NCBI RefSeq assembly: GCF_025165815.1
Contig: NZ_JAFFZE010000003.1
Span: 1-64,000 of the forward strand
Direction: 5' to 3'
Length of the DNA stretch: 64,000 nt
Origin: Actinophytocola gossypii
GTDB taxonomy: Bacteria; Actinomycetota; Actinomycetes; Mycobacteriales; Pseudonocardiaceae
The position numbers and the translations under genes are program-made. Shown here one piece after another: positions 40,082 through 48,881 of the stretch. Each line of letters starts with the position of its first letter. The first letter of the stretch is position 1. The notes under the pieces are model-generated. The model ran no database searches and was not told the origin of the DNA. It saw nothing but the letters and a program-made list of their open reading frames with translations.

Positions 40082-40891
40082 CTACTCTTCACCGAAGGTA
40101 ACGAAGTCGATAAGGCGTTCCACGGCGCCGATCAGCGGGGTCTCGAGGTCCTTGTAGCTGCGCACGCCGGCGAGCACGCGCCGCCAGCCGTCGGCGGGTT
40201 CGCCCCAGCCGAGCGCGTCGCACACGCCGGTCTTCCAGTCGACGCCGCGCGGCACGGCCGGCCAGGCGCGGATGCCGACCGACGCGGGCCGCACCGCCTG
40301 CCACACGTCGACGTAGGGGTGGCCGGTGACCAGCACGTTCGGGTCGCGCAGGCGGTCGACGATCCGGGACTCCTTGCTGCCGGCGACGAGGTGGTCGACC
40401 AGCACGCCGAGCCGGCGGCTCTCGGCGGTGCCGAACTCGGCGACCAACCCGGGCAGGTCGTCGATGCCGTGCAGGGGTTCGACGACGACGCCTTCGACGC
40501 GCAGGTCGTGGCCCCAGACGCGTTCGACGAGCTCGGCGTCGTGGATGCCCTCGACCCACAGGCGGCTGTCGCGGGCGGTGCGGGCGGTGTGGCCCTCGAC
40601 CCGGACCGACCCGGACGCGGACACGGTCTTCCCCGTGGCCTTGGCGGGTGCCGGGCGGACGAGGGTGACCGGTTTGCCGTCGAGGAGGAACCCGGCCTTG
40701 GTCAACGGGAACAGCCGGTGCCGGCCGTGCCGGTCCTCGAGCACCACGTTCCCGTGTTCGAAGCGGGTGACCGCGCCGCAGAACCCGCTGGCCGGGTCCT
40801 CGACCACCAGGCCCGGTTCGGCGACCACTTCGGGCACCTCGCGTCGGGGTTTGCGGGCCAGGACATCGCCGCCGTACCGGTCGTCACGCAC
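40082..40891 (-). CDS. DUF3097-family protein
   Basis: 269 residues matching the actinobacterial DUF3097 family: RYGGDVLARKPRREVP at the start, SRLWVEGIHDAELVERVWG in the middle (a TOPRIM-like acidic motif), DRLRDPNVLVTGHPYVDVWQ and the C-terminal SYKDLETPLIGAVERLIDFV. Function unknown; nucleic-acid processing has been suggested for TOPRIM-like folds. The GTG start at 40891 lacks a strong ribosome site. Confidence 0.88.
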   Translation of the reverse strand: MRDDRYGGDVLARKPRREVPEVVAEPGLVVEDPASGFCGAVTRFEHGNVVLEDRHGRHRLFPLTKAGFLLDGKPVTLVRPAPAKATGKTVSASGSVRVEGHTARTARDSRLWVEGIHDAELVERVWGHDLRVEGVVVEPLHGIDDLPGLVAEFGTAESRRLGVLVDHLVAGSKESRIVDRLRDPNVLVTGHPYVDVWQAVRPASVGIRAWPAVPRGVDWKTGVCDALGWGEPADGWRRVLAGVRSYKDLETPLIGAVERLIDFVTFGEE

Positions 40892-40903
40892 GGTCTGGAG
40901 ACT

Positions 40904-41494
40904 TTATCGAACGTCCGGGTGAAAATCGTCGAACTCGGGGCGCCGGAGTGTCGGCGTCCCGGACGAGGCTCGCAAGGACGTGTCCAGTGCCCGCATCAGC
41001 TCCCCCACGCGGCCGCGGCCGCCCGGCGCGGTCGGGTAGCGCCGCAGCACGCTGACCACGGTCGCGCCGGCGAGGTCCCGGGCCCGCTCGATGTGGTGGG
41101 CGCCGACGGTGTGGTCGTCGCCGGCGTCGAGTTCGAACGCGCGTGCCGCGTGGGCGGCCGACCCGAGGATGTGCGGGACCTGCGTCGCGTTCGCCAGTGG
41201 GTGCAGGAACGCCGCGCTGGCCGCGGCGACGGCGGCGCGGGCGGCGTCGCTCGCGGCGGCCTGGCCCGCGTCCCGGGTGTCCTGGTAGGCGCGCTGCGCC
41301 GCCCACGCGCCGTCCCGGATCGCCTTGGTCCGCCTGGCGCCGCCGGCGAACGCCCGCGCGGCGTCGACCGCGGTTCGTGGGCGTGGATCGCCGGGCCGGG
41401 CGTGTTCGAAGATCGGCAGGGCGGGCGCCGCGCAGGCCACGGCGTAGCGGGTGACTTCGCGCAGGTCGGCCGTGCTGAGTTCGACGTCGGTCAT
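40904..41494 (-). CDS. Imm-5-like putative immunity protein
   Basis: 196 residues, almost entirely helical and Ala-rich: RYAVACAAPALPIFEHARPG, AVDAARAFAGGARRTKAIRD, AAQRAYQDTRDAGQAAASDA. This pattern matches the Imm-5-like family labelled 'putative immunity protein'. No toxin gene lies beside it, so an immunity role is not supported by context. ATG 41494 follows AAGGAC. It ends 12 bp before the DUF3097 start and may be co-transcribed with it. Confidence 0.7.
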   Translation of the reverse strand: MTDVELSTADLREVTRYAVACAAPALPIFEHARPGDPRPRTAVDAARAFAGGARRTKAIRDGAWAAQRAYQDTRDAGQAAASDAARAAVAAASAAFLHPLANATQVPHILGSAAHAARAFELDAGDDHTVGAHHIERARDLAGATVVSVLRRYPTAPGGRGRVGELMRALDTSLRASSGTPTLRRPEFDDFHPDVR

Positions 41495-41581
41495 GTCCTT
41501 GAACGGTATCGTTGAACCGCCGTGGGGAACTTGACGACGGTCCCGGCAGGTCGGCGCGGCGGAACCTTCAAAGGTCGGGTG

Positions 41582-42376
41582 CTAGAACGCCGGCCAGGGG
41601 ATCGCCCGGTAGTCCGCGCCCGGCGCGGGGAACTCGGCGACCCGCGCGAACTCCTCCAGCCGTCGCCGCAACGCGCGGACCTCCGCGCGGGTGACGTGCT
41701 CGGCCAGCCGTTCCCCCACACCGTCGTCCAGCGCGCTCCGCAGGGTCGCGAGCATCTCGACCACGTCCTCGGGCAGCGGCTCCCCCACCCACCCCCACAG
41801 CACCGTCCGCAGCTTGTGCTCGCTGTGCAGGCAGATGCCGTGGTCGACGCCGTAGACGTTGCCGTCGGTGCCGTGCAGCACGTGCCCGCCCTTGCGGTCG
41901 GCGTTGTTGAGCACCACGTCCAGCGCCGCCATCAGCCGCACGCTCGGGTGGTCGGCGTGCACCAGCACGGCCGGGTCACCGAACCGGTCGTGCGCGCGCA
42001 GGATCCGTTTCCAGCCGACCGGCACCTCGTCCGGGGGCAGCACGTCGACCAGGTCGCCGCCCTCCTTGGTGTCGATCCACAGCTGCACCATGCCCGGCCC
42101 GAACGGGCCCTGCCGCAGCACGGTCGGCGGCACCAGCGACAGCCCGGCCGCCTCCGACACCAGGAACGCGCCGACCTCCCGGCCGGCGAGTGTGCCGTCC
42201 GGGAAGTCCCACAGCGCCCGCTCACCACTCACCGGCTTGTACACGCAGTGCGCGGTCGCGTCACCGCCGGAGATCTCGCAGAACAGGGTGGCGTTCGACG
42301 CGTCGACCAACCGGCCCTCGACCTCGATGCGGCCGCGGGCGAGTAACTCGGCGACGGCCGGGTCGGACGGCTCCAC
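41582..42376 (-). CDS. SCO1664-family protein (kinase-like fold)
   Basis: 264 residues, conserved in actinobacteria as the SCO1664 family. Motifs resemble a phosphatidylinositol-kinase-like fold: CVYKPVSGERALWDFPDGTL (nucleotide-binding Lys), LDVVLNNADRKGGHVL (catalytic loop) and GVDHGICLH (metal-binding Asp). Its partner or substrate is unknown. The GTG start is one base after the DUF3090 stop, so the two are translationally coupled. Confidence 0.88.
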   Translation of the reverse strand: MEPSDPAVAELLARGRIEVEGRLVDASNATLFCEISGGDATAHCVYKPVSGERALWDFPDGTLAGREVGAFLVSEAAGLSLVPPTVLRQGPFGPGMVQLWIDTKEGGDLVDVLPPDEVPVGWKRILRAHDRFGDPAVLVHADHPSVRLMAALDVVLNNADRKGGHVLHGTDGNVYGVDHGICLHSEHKLRTVLWGWVGEPLPEDVVEMLATLRSALDDGVGERLAEHVTRAEVRALRRRLEEFARVAEFPAPGADYRAIPWPAF

Positions 42377-42377
42377 C

Positions 42378-42953
42378 TCAGTCCGTCTCGTCCTCGTCGG
42401 TGCGCCGGTAGCCGTTCTGCCGAGGGCACACGTGCCCGTTCGGGTCGAGCGGCTCCCCGCACAGCGGGCACGGTTTGCGGCCGGCGTTGATCACCCGGTC
42501 GGCGCGTTCGGCGAACGCCCGCGCCTCGGCGGGGGTGAGGAACACCCGCACCGCGTCCGGGCCCTCCTCGGTGTCGTCGAGCACGACCGACTCGTCGACC
42601 TCGCCCTCGGTGACCGCGAGCAGTTCGATCACCACCGCGCGGGTCTCGGAGTCCCAGCCCAGGCCCATCGTGCCGACCCGGAACTCCTCCTCGACCGGGA
42701 CCCGCAGCGGGTCGGCGTCGACCCGATCCTCCGGGGTCTCGTCGGGCAGGTCCGCGCCGAACCGGCGGTGGACCTCCTCCAGCAGTGAACCGATTCGTTC
42801 GGCGAGCACCGCCATCTGCTGCTTCTCGAGCGTGACGCTGATCGTCCTGGCGCTCTCCGAGGCCTGCAGGTAGAACGTGCGGTCGCCGGGTTGGCCAACC
42901 GTGCCGGCGACGAACCGATCAGGTTGGCGGAAGACATGAATGACACGAGCCAT
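42378..42953 (-). CDS. DUF3090-family protein
   Basis: 191 residues. VIHVFRQPDRFVAGTVGQPG at the start and FYLQASESARTISVTLEKQQ are typical of DUF3090. A C-terminal zinc-ribbon-like CPLCGEPLDPNGHVCPR binds a metal. Function unknown; in actinobacteria it neighbours the SCO1664 gene as here. ATG 42953 follows GGAGG. Confidence 0.93.
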   Translation of the reverse strand: MARVIHVFRQPDRFVAGTVGQPGDRTFYLQASESARTISVTLEKQQMAVLAERIGSLLEEVHRRFGADLPDETPEDRVDADPLRVPVEEEFRVGTMGLGWDSETRAVVIELLAVTEGEVDESVVLDDTEEGPDAVRVFLTPAEARAFAERADRVINAGRKPCPLCGEPLDPNGHVCPRQNGYRRTDEDETD

Positions 42954-43071
42954 GGCACCTCCGACCCTACGGCAAACGACCACGTCGGGCAGGCCTGTTC
43001 CCGGCACGACGTTCTCCTGCGTTTCTCCCCCGCGCACGTTATCGACTGGCGCGTCGGCCGCACGCACCGGT

Positions 43072-43084
43072 TAGGGTTTCGCCC
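43072..43084 (+). promoter_or_regulatory. Leaderless -10 element for the S9 peptidase gene
   Basis: TAGGGT at 43072-43077, seven bases, then GTG 43085. Confidence 0.55.
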
Positions 43085-45019
43085 GTGGTGAAGATCGCAC
43101 AGTTCGGAAGCTGGGAGTCACCGTTGCGGGCCGCCGTGGTGGCCGCGTCGGGCGGGGAACCCAAATGGGTCGACACGCACAACGGCCGGGTGTGGTGGGC
43201 GGAGAGCCGGCCAGCCGAGGGCGGGCGGGTCGCGTTGCTCCACGAAGGACCGGACGGCCACCCGGTCGAGCTGCTGCCGGCGCCGTGGAACGTGCGGAAC
43301 CGGGTGCACGAGTACGGCGGCCGCCCGTGGACGGTCGTCGACGGCCCGCACGGCGAGCTGCTGGTGTTCACCAACTGGTCCGACCAGCGGCTCTACGTGA
43401 TGCCCGTCGGCGCGCCCGGCACCCCCACCCCGGTCACCCCCGAACCGGGCCGGCACCACGGGCTCCGGTACGCGGACCTGTCCCCCGGCCCGGACGGCAC
43501 CGTCCTGTGTGTCCGGGAGACCATCACCGGCGACGGACCGACCGATGTGCGCCGCGACCTCGTTCAGGTCGCCCCGGAGGCGGACGGTGCGATCCGGGTG
43601 CTCGGCGCGAGCCACCACTTCATGACCGGCCCCCGGCTGTCCCCGGACGGGACCAGGGTGGCGTGGATCGGGTGGGACCACCCGCGGATGCCGTGGGACG
43701 GCGCGGAGCTGTGCGTCGCCCCGCTCGGCGATCTCGGTGACCGCGCCGTGTTGGCGGGTGGGCCGAGGGAGGCGGTGTGCCAGGTCGAGTGGGAGACCGA
43801 CGAGCAGCTGCTGGCCCTCACCGACCCGGACGGCTGGTGGAACCTGTTCCGCATCGGCCTCGACGGGGCCGCCACGAACCTCGCTCCGCTCGCCGACGAG
43901 CTCGGCGGGCCGCTGTGGCAGCTCGGCGCCCGCTGGTTCACCCGGCTGGGTGGTGGACGGTTCGCGGTCCTGCGCGGTGACCGGCTCGCCGTCCTCGACG
44001 AACACGCCGGCACCGTCACCGACGTCGACACCGACCTCACCTGGTTCTCCAGCGACCTCACCGTGGCCGGCTCGCACGTGGTGTGCGCGGCGGGGTCACC
44101 GCTGCGGGACGTCGCCGTCGTCCGCGTCGACCCCGGCACCGGCGCCACCACCCAGCTCACCGGCACCCGCGGCGACCTGCCCGACCCCGCGTACCTGCCG
44201 GTTCCGGTCGAGCGGCGGTTCACCGGCCCGGACGGGCGTGTCGTGCCCGCCCTGGTGTACCCGCCGCGCAACCCCGACTTCACCGGTCCCGCCGACGAGG
44301 CACCGCCGTTCGTGGTGAACGTGCACGGCGGCCCGACCGGGCACGTCGGGAACCGCCTCAGCCCGGACTTCGCCTACCTGACCAGCCGAGGCATCGGCGT
44401 GGTCGCGGTGAACTACGGCGGCTCCACCGGCCACGGCCGCGCGTTCCGGGAGGCCCTCAACGGCCAGTGGGGCGTGGTCGACGTGCAGGACTGCGCCGCG
44501 GTCGCCGCCGCGCTCGCCGACGAGGGCACCGCCGACCCCGCGCGGCTCGCGATCCGCGGCGGCTCGGCCGGCGGCTGGACGTCGGCGGCGTCCATGACCG
44601 GCGTGGACACCTACCGGTGCGGCACGATCATGTACCCGGTGCTGGACATGCTGGCGTTCGTCGGCGAGACCCACGACTTCGAGTCCCGCTACCTGGACAC
44701 GCTGGTCGGCACGCTGCCCGAGCACGAGTCCCGCTACGTCGAACGGTCCCCGATCAACCGCATCGACTCGCTGGCCGGGCCGGTGCTGCTGCTGCAGGGC
44801 CTGGAGGACGAGGTGTGCCCGCCGGCGCAGGCGGACCGGTTCGTGGCGTCGCTGGACGGGTCCGGCACCCCGCACGCCTACCTGACGTTCGAGGGCGAGC
44901 AGCACGGGTTCCGCAAGGCCGAGACGGTGCGGGCCGCGTTGGAGGCCGAGCTGTCGTTCTACGGGCAGGTGTTCGGGTTCACCCCGCCCGGCGTGCCCGT
45001 CCTGGAGCTGCGTTCGTGA
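43085..45019 (+). CDS. S9-family prolyl-oligopeptidase-like peptidase
   Basis: 644 residues. An N-terminal beta-propeller (about 1-370) gates an alpha/beta-hydrolase domain with nucleophile Ser494 in RGGSAGGW, Asp in GLEDEVCPP and His in EGEQHGFRK. HGGPTGH is the oxyanion strand. Such cytoplasmic enzymes act as oligopeptidases or acylaminoacyl-peptidases. A TAGGGT element seven bases before GTG 43085 suggests a leaderless transcript. The stop overlaps the GTG of the LD-carboxypeptidase gene, so the two are expressed together. Confidence 0.92.
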   Translation: MVKIAQFGSWESPLRAAVVAASGGEPKWVDTHNGRVWWAESRPAEGGRVALLHEGPDGHPVELLPAPWNVRNRVHEYGGRPWTVVDGPHGELLVFTNWSDQRLYVMPVGAPGTPTPVTPEPGRHHGLRYADLSPGPDGTVLCVRETITGDGPTDVRRDLVQVAPEADGAIRVLGASHHFMTGPRLSPDGTRVAWIGWDHPRMPWDGAELCVAPLGDLGDRAVLAGGPREAVCQVEWETDEQLLALTDPDGWWNLFRIGLDGAATNLAPLADELGGPLWQLGARWFTRLGGGRFAVLRGDRLAVLDEHAGTVTDVDTDLTWFSSDLTVAGSHVVCAAGSPLRDVAVVRVDPGTGATTQLTGTRGDLPDPAYLPVPVERRFTGPDGRVVPALVYPPRNPDFTGPADEAPPFVVNVHGGPTGHVGNRLSPDFAYLTSRGIGVVAVNYGGSTGHGRAFREALNGQWGVVDVQDCAAVAAALADEGTADPARLAIRGGSAGGWTSAASMTGVDTYRCGTIMYPVLDMLAFVGETHDFESRYLDTLVGTLPEHESRYVERSPINRIDSLAGPVLLLQGLEDEVCPPAQADRFVASLDGSGTPHAYLTFEGEQHGFRKAETVRAALEAELSFYGQVFGFTPPGVPVLELRS

Positions 45020-45927
45020 CCCGCACCAGACCGGCGCGGCTGCGGCCAGGTGCCCGGGTGGCGGTCGTCGCGCCGGCCGGTCCGGTACCCGCGGAGGCCC
45101 TGGACAACGGCGTCACGGTGCTACGCGACTGGGGCCTGGAGGTGACCGTCGGCAAGCACGTCCTGGACCGCCACCCCGACCTGCCGCACCTCGCCGGCCG
45201 CGACGCCGACCGCGCTGCCGACCTCCAGCACGCCTGGTGCGACCCGGCTGTCGACGCGGTGATCTGCGCCCGCGGCGGCTACGGCAGCATGCGGATGGTC
45301 GACCTGCTCGACTGGCCGGCCATGGCGACCGCCGGACCGAAAGTGTTCACCGGATCGAGTGACATCACGGCGTTGCACGCCGCGATCGGTGACCAGCTGG
45401 ACGTGGTGACCCTGTTCGCGCCGATCATCGCCGGCGCGTCCTTCGACGCGAGCGCGCAGCAGTACCTGCACGCCACCCTGTTCGAACCGGAGACCGTGCG
45501 GTCCCTGACCGGCCCGACGGTCGCCACGATGAACCACGGCACCGCCACCGGCGTGGTCGTGGGCGGGAACCTGAGCCTGCTGTCCTCGACCGTCGGCGCC
45601 GCGCCGGCACCCCCGGACGGGGCGATCGTGCTCCTCGAGGACGTCAACGAGGAGCCGTACCAGGTGGACCGGATGGTCACCCAGCTGCTGCGCGCGGGCT
45701 GGTTCACCGGGGTCGCCGGGATCGCGCTCGGCTCGTGGACCGGCTGCGGCGAACCGTCCCAGGTGTACGACGTGCTGATGGATCTACTGGGCGGGCTCGG
45801 CATCCCGATGGTGTGGGAGCTGGGGTTCGGGCACGTGCCGGCGCAGCTGACGGTCCCGCTCGGCGCGGAGGCCACCCTGGACGCCGACGCCGGCACCCTC
45901 ACCTTCACCGAACCCGCCCTGCGGTAG
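45016..45927 (+). CDS. S66-family LD-carboxypeptidase
   Basis: 303 residues. Nucleophile Ser115 in GSSDIT follows the CARGGYGSMR loop. The acid residue lies in LLEDVNEEPYQ and the histidine in ELGFGHVPAQL. S66 enzymes cleave the L-Lys/DAP-D-Ala bond of muropeptides during peptidoglycan recycling, or act on related peptides. Gene overlap (GTGA) with the S9 peptidase suggests joint use in peptide turnover. Confidence 0.93.
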   Translation: MTRTRPARLRPGARVAVVAPAGPVPAEALDNGVTVLRDWGLEVTVGKHVLDRHPDLPHLAGRDADRAADLQHAWCDPAVDAVICARGGYGSMRMVDLLDWPAMATAGPKVFTGSSDITALHAAIGDQLDVVTLFAPIIAGASFDASAQQYLHATLFEPETVRSLTGPTVATMNHGTATGVVVGGNLSLLSSTVGAAPAPPDGAIVLLEDVNEEPYQVDRMVTQLLRAGWFTGVAGIALGSWTGCGEPSQVYDVLMDLLGGLGIPMVWELGFGHVPAQLTVPLGAEATLDADAGTLTFTEPALR

Positions 45928-45953
45928 CGGGTCAGCGCGGCCGGTTTCGGCTG

Positions 45954-46757
45954 TCAGCCGACCGGCACGGCCTCCAGCAGCGACTTGAGGTCCGCGACCA
46001 GCTCCGGCCACCCGCCGCTGTCGTCCAGGGCGCCGCTGACCGCCCGGTACATCTCGGTCTCGCCGGCGAACCCGTCATGGGTGACGGTCAACCGGACCCG
46101 CCCGTCGCCGAGGTCGGCGAGGTCGAACGCGACCCGCGTGCGCGGCTCCTGCCGCAGCTCGGCGAGCCGTTCGGCCGACCAGCCGAACAGTTCCGCGTGC
46201 TCGGGCTGGTAGTTGTGCCAGCTGTAGGCGAGCCGCCGGTAGGGGTCGGCCTCGAGCACGACCTGGCCCTGGTCCTTGGCCTCCTGCCCCGGCTCGTCGC
46301 GCAGCAGCACCGGCGACCCGACCCGCCAGTCCGACACCAGCTCCAGCCCACCCCAGTAGCGGCGGGTGAACTCGGGCTCGGTGAGGCCGCGCCACAGCCG
46401 CTCGGGGGTGGTGCGGATGTAGGTGGTGTACACGAAACTGGTCACGGGTTCCTCCAGGGCTGACTTGAGGTCGGCGAGCGCGGTGACCCGGTCCCGGTCG
46501 TACCGGTGGATCCAGCGCCGCGCGATCGCGTTGATCGGCTCCGCGTTGAGGTGGTGCAACTTCTCCCGGCCGCGACGCACGGTCGTGACCAGGTTGGCGT
46601 CGACGAGCACGGCAAGGTGCTTGCTTACCGACTGGCGTGCCATGTCCAGGCCGGCGCACAGCTCGCGCAGGCTCTGCCCGTTGCGTTCGTTGAGCCGGTC
46701 GAGCAGCCGGCGCCGGCTCGGATCGGCCAACGCGCGAAACACCTCGTCCACACCCAC
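45954..46757 (-). CDS. ArsR-type HTH fused to SRPBCC (AHSA1-like) domain
   Basis: 267 residues. Residues about 3-90 are an ArsR winged helix (FRALADPSRRRLLDRLNERN, MARQSVSKHLAVLVDANLV). Residues about 105-260 form an AHSA1/SRPBCC domain (TTYIRTTPERLWRGLTEPEF, WGGLELVSDWRVG). The SRPBCC part may bind a hydrophobic effector that controls DNA binding. A large perfect inverted repeat lies just upstream of GTG 46757 and is the likely autoregulatory operator. Confidence 0.9.
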   Translation of the reverse strand: MGVDEVFRALADPSRRRLLDRLNERNGQSLRELCAGLDMARQSVSKHLAVLVDANLVTTVRRGREKLHHLNAEPINAIARRWIHRYDRDRVTALADLKSALEEPVTSFVYTTYIRTTPERLWRGLTEPEFTRRYWGGLELVSDWRVGSPVLLRDEPGQEAKDQGQVVLEADPYRRLAYSWHNYQPEHAELFGWSAERLAELRQEPRTRVAFDLADLGDGRVRLTVTHDGFAGETEMYRAVSGALDDSGGWPELVADLKSLLEAVPVG

Positions 46758-46765
46758 CCCTTTAC

Positions 46766-46809
46766 GCAGCCGTTTGGCTGCCCTTCACGATAGGCAGCCA
46801 AACGGCTGC
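46766..46809. promoter_or_regulatory. Double palindromic operator upstream of ArsR-SRPBCC gene
   Basis: Two 17-bp arms (46766-46782 and 46793-46809) are perfect inverted copies around a 10-bp loop. Each arm is itself a palindrome, GCAGCC-N4-GGCTGC, so two dimer sites are centred 28 bp apart. It may also act as a hairpin after the upstream gene, which ends at 46813. Confidence 0.75.
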
Positions 46810-46812
46810 ATG

Positions 46813-47934
46813 TCAACGGGAGGTCAGCGCCTTGGTCAGCACCTGGTCGATCGACCACAGATGCGCCGGGTCACCGCCGACCACCGGCAGCATCCGCTTC
46901 GCGTAGTCGTACAGCGCGGTGTCGTAGTCCCAGCGGCGTTCCACCAACCGGGCCGTGCCGTCGACGATCTCGTCCAGATCCGCGCGGATCCGCTCGAGGC
47001 TCATCGACGGCGACCGCTCCCCGTCGTCGTCCACCGTCGGCGGGTCGCCGGCCATCATCGTGTAGGCCGGGAACCGCTCCAGATCCGGGACGACCGTGTA
47101 GAACGGGACCCCGTTGAAGAAGAACTGCGGCCACCGGTTCCCGCCGATCGTCATCCACGGCGTGCCCACCGCCAGCGCGAGCATCCCGAACCCGGTGTGC
47201 GGCGACACCAGCACGTCACACGCGGCGACCGCGGCGAGCTGGTCGACCAGCGGCTCGTCCACCACGTCGACCGCGCGGGGCATGGCGTCCCGGATCCGCG
47301 TCATCTCCTCCCGGGTGAACGTGGTCGACGTACGGGCGTCCGCGCGCAGCTTCCCGACCAGGCAGAACGTCGCGTCCGGGAACCGTTCGGCGAGTGCGGT
47401 GACGATCAGCTCCCAGGACCGCGTCGACGGATACAGCGGCCGCGGCGAGCTACCGCCCGGCAGGACCGCGATCCGCGGGCCCTCGGCGGGGAACCGGGAC
47501 GGGTCGGCCGGCAGGTTCAGCTGCCAGTGCTCACCCGGCGAGTACGGGATCGGCTTCCGGAACCCGGCCAGGCCCTTGGTGCCGGAGAAGTGCGCGGTGC
47601 TCGCGTCGAACCAGGACGCGAGCCCGGGGAACATCTCCCGCTGCGCCGGGTCGGTGCCCCGGTGGTCCGACACCACCGCGTCCCACGTGGCCGGCACGGT
47701 CGCCAACGCCGCCGAGTGGTCGGCGTCGGTGGCGAAGATGTCCACCGGGATCGGGTAGGTGGCCTCGACGAAGTCGGCGTAGCGGGGCAGTTCGGTGGCG
47801 GTGTTCTCGATCAGCGTGAGCGAGATCCGCCGCTCCGGGTCGGCCCGGTGGTAGCCGTTGGCGTAGTGCAGGGCCTCGATCGCGTGACCGACCTGCTGGC
47901 AGTAGACGAAGTTGACGAGCAGCGAGGAACTCAC
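46813..47934 (-). CDS. GT9-like glycosyltransferase
   Basis: 373 residues with a GT-B-like layout resembling glycosyltransferase family 9 (heptosyltransferase type). VLPGGSSPRPLYPSTRSWEL and SPHTGFGMLALAVGTPWMTI match the C-terminal donor-site motifs; the N-terminal domain begins LLVNFVYCQQVGHAIEALHY. Acceptor and donor are unknown. GTG 47934 is chosen because TAGGGT lies seven bases upstream. It diverges from the methyltransferase gene. Confidence 0.7.
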   Translation of the reverse strand: MSSSLLVNFVYCQQVGHAIEALHYANGYHRADPERRISLTLIENTATELPRYADFVEATYPIPVDIFATDADHSAALATVPATWDAVVSDHRGTDPAQREMFPGLASWFDASTAHFSGTKGLAGFRKPIPYSPGEHWQLNLPADPSRFPAEGPRIAVLPGGSSPRPLYPSTRSWELIVTALAERFPDATFCLVGKLRADARTSTTFTREEMTRIRDAMPRAVDVVDEPLVDQLAAVAACDVLVSPHTGFGMLALAVGTPWMTIGGNRWPQFFFNGVPFYTVVPDLERFPAYTMMAGDPPTVDDDGERSPSMSLERIRADLDEIVDGTARLVERRWDYDTALYDYAKRMLPVVGGDPAHLWSIDQVLTKALTSR

Positions 47935-47947
47935 CCGCCCGACCCTA
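47935..47947 (-). promoter_or_regulatory. Leaderless -10 element for the GT9-like gene
   Basis: Minus-strand TAGGGT (47947-47942), seven bases, then GTG 47934. Confidence 0.55.
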
Positions 47948-47986
47948 TCGCCGCCGATCAACCCGAATTTCGGTTGCCCGCCCCGT

Positions 47987-47999
47987 TAGCGTCCCGAAC
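47987..47999 (+). promoter_or_regulatory. Leaderless -10 element for the methyltransferase gene
   Basis: TAGCGT at 47987-47992, seven bases, then GTG 48000. Confidence 0.55.
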
Positions 48000-48881
48000 G
48001 TGATCCACGAGCACCCGCTGGCCTATGTACTCGGCCTCGAAGGCATCGCGCTGCTGCGCTCGTTCACCGGCGAGCACGACCGCGCGTTCGTCGAGGCCCG
48101 GCTCACCGAGATCCGCCGCCTGCTCGACGACCCGGCCCTCACCGGCGCCGCCGTCGACGTCCACCGCCTCGACACCGTCGACGGCTACCGGCTGTGGGCC
48201 CGCACCTACGACGACCCCGGCAACGCCGCCTTCCTCGACGAGGCGCCGCTCACCCGGCTCATCGACCCGCTGCCCGCCGGCGTGGCGCTGGACGCGGCGT
48301 GCGGCACCGGCCGGATCGCGGCGCTGCTCGCCGACCGAGGCCACCGGGTGATCGGTGTCGACAGCTCCCCCGACATGCTCGCCCACGCCCGCGCACGCCT
48401 GTCCGACACCGATTTCCGCCTCGGTGACCTGCACCGCCTCCCGGTCGCCGACGCCGAGGTCGACCTGGTCGTCTGCACGCTCGCGCTCACGCACGTGCCC
48501 GACCTGGCCCCGGTGTTCGCCGAGTTCGCGCGGGTCCTGCGCCCCGGCGGTCACCTGGTGCTCTCCGACGTCCACCCCGAGGGCATCCTGCGCGGCTCGG
48601 TGCCCAGCGTGCGCACCCCGACCGGTGAGCCGGCGCGGCTGCCCGCGCACCGGCACCTGGTCGGCGACTACCTGCGCGCGGCGTTGCCGGCCGGGTTCGC
48701 GGTCCGCGGCTGCGAGGAACCGACCAGCGACCGGCCCGTCGGCGCTCGGGTGGCGGAGCTGGGGCCATGGGAGCTGTGGCCGTGGTGCCTGGCCGACCTC
48801 GTGCCCGAGGCCGCGCGGGCCGCCGGCGCGGACGTCCCGGCGTTGCTCATCTGGCACTTCCAGCGGCGGTCCGCAGAATGA
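48000..48881 (+). CDS. Class I SAM-dependent methyltransferase
   Basis: 293 residues. The SAM-binding motif I is LDAACGTGRIAALLA, followed by VIGVDSSPDMLAHAR (motif Post I), LVVCTLALTHVPDL and RVLRPGGHLVLSDVHPEG. An N-terminal helical region (1-90) probably shapes the substrate pocket. The small-molecule substrate is unknown. The start is supported by a leaderless TAGCGT element. The last 35 bp overlap the end of the convergent GNAT gene. Confidence 0.88.
   Translation: MIHEHPLAYVLGLEGIALLRSFTGEHDRAFVEARLTEIRRLLDDPALTGAAVDVHRLDTVDGYRLWARTYDDPGNAAFLDEAPLTRLIDPLPAGVALDAACGTGRIAALLADRGHRVIGVDSSPDMLAHARARLSDTDFRLGDLHRLPVADAEVDLVVCTLALTHVPDLAPVFAEFARVLRPGGHLVLSDVHPEGILRGSVPSVRTPTGEPARLPAHRHLVGDYLRAALPAGFAVRGCEEPTSDRPVGARVAELGPWELWPWCLADLVPEAARAAGADVPALLIWHFQRRSAE

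Noticed and set aside
40904-41494. Toxin partner for the Imm-5-like protein
   Set aside because: Neighbouring genes are DUF3097 and SCO1664 family members; no nuclease or other toxin domain is adjacent.
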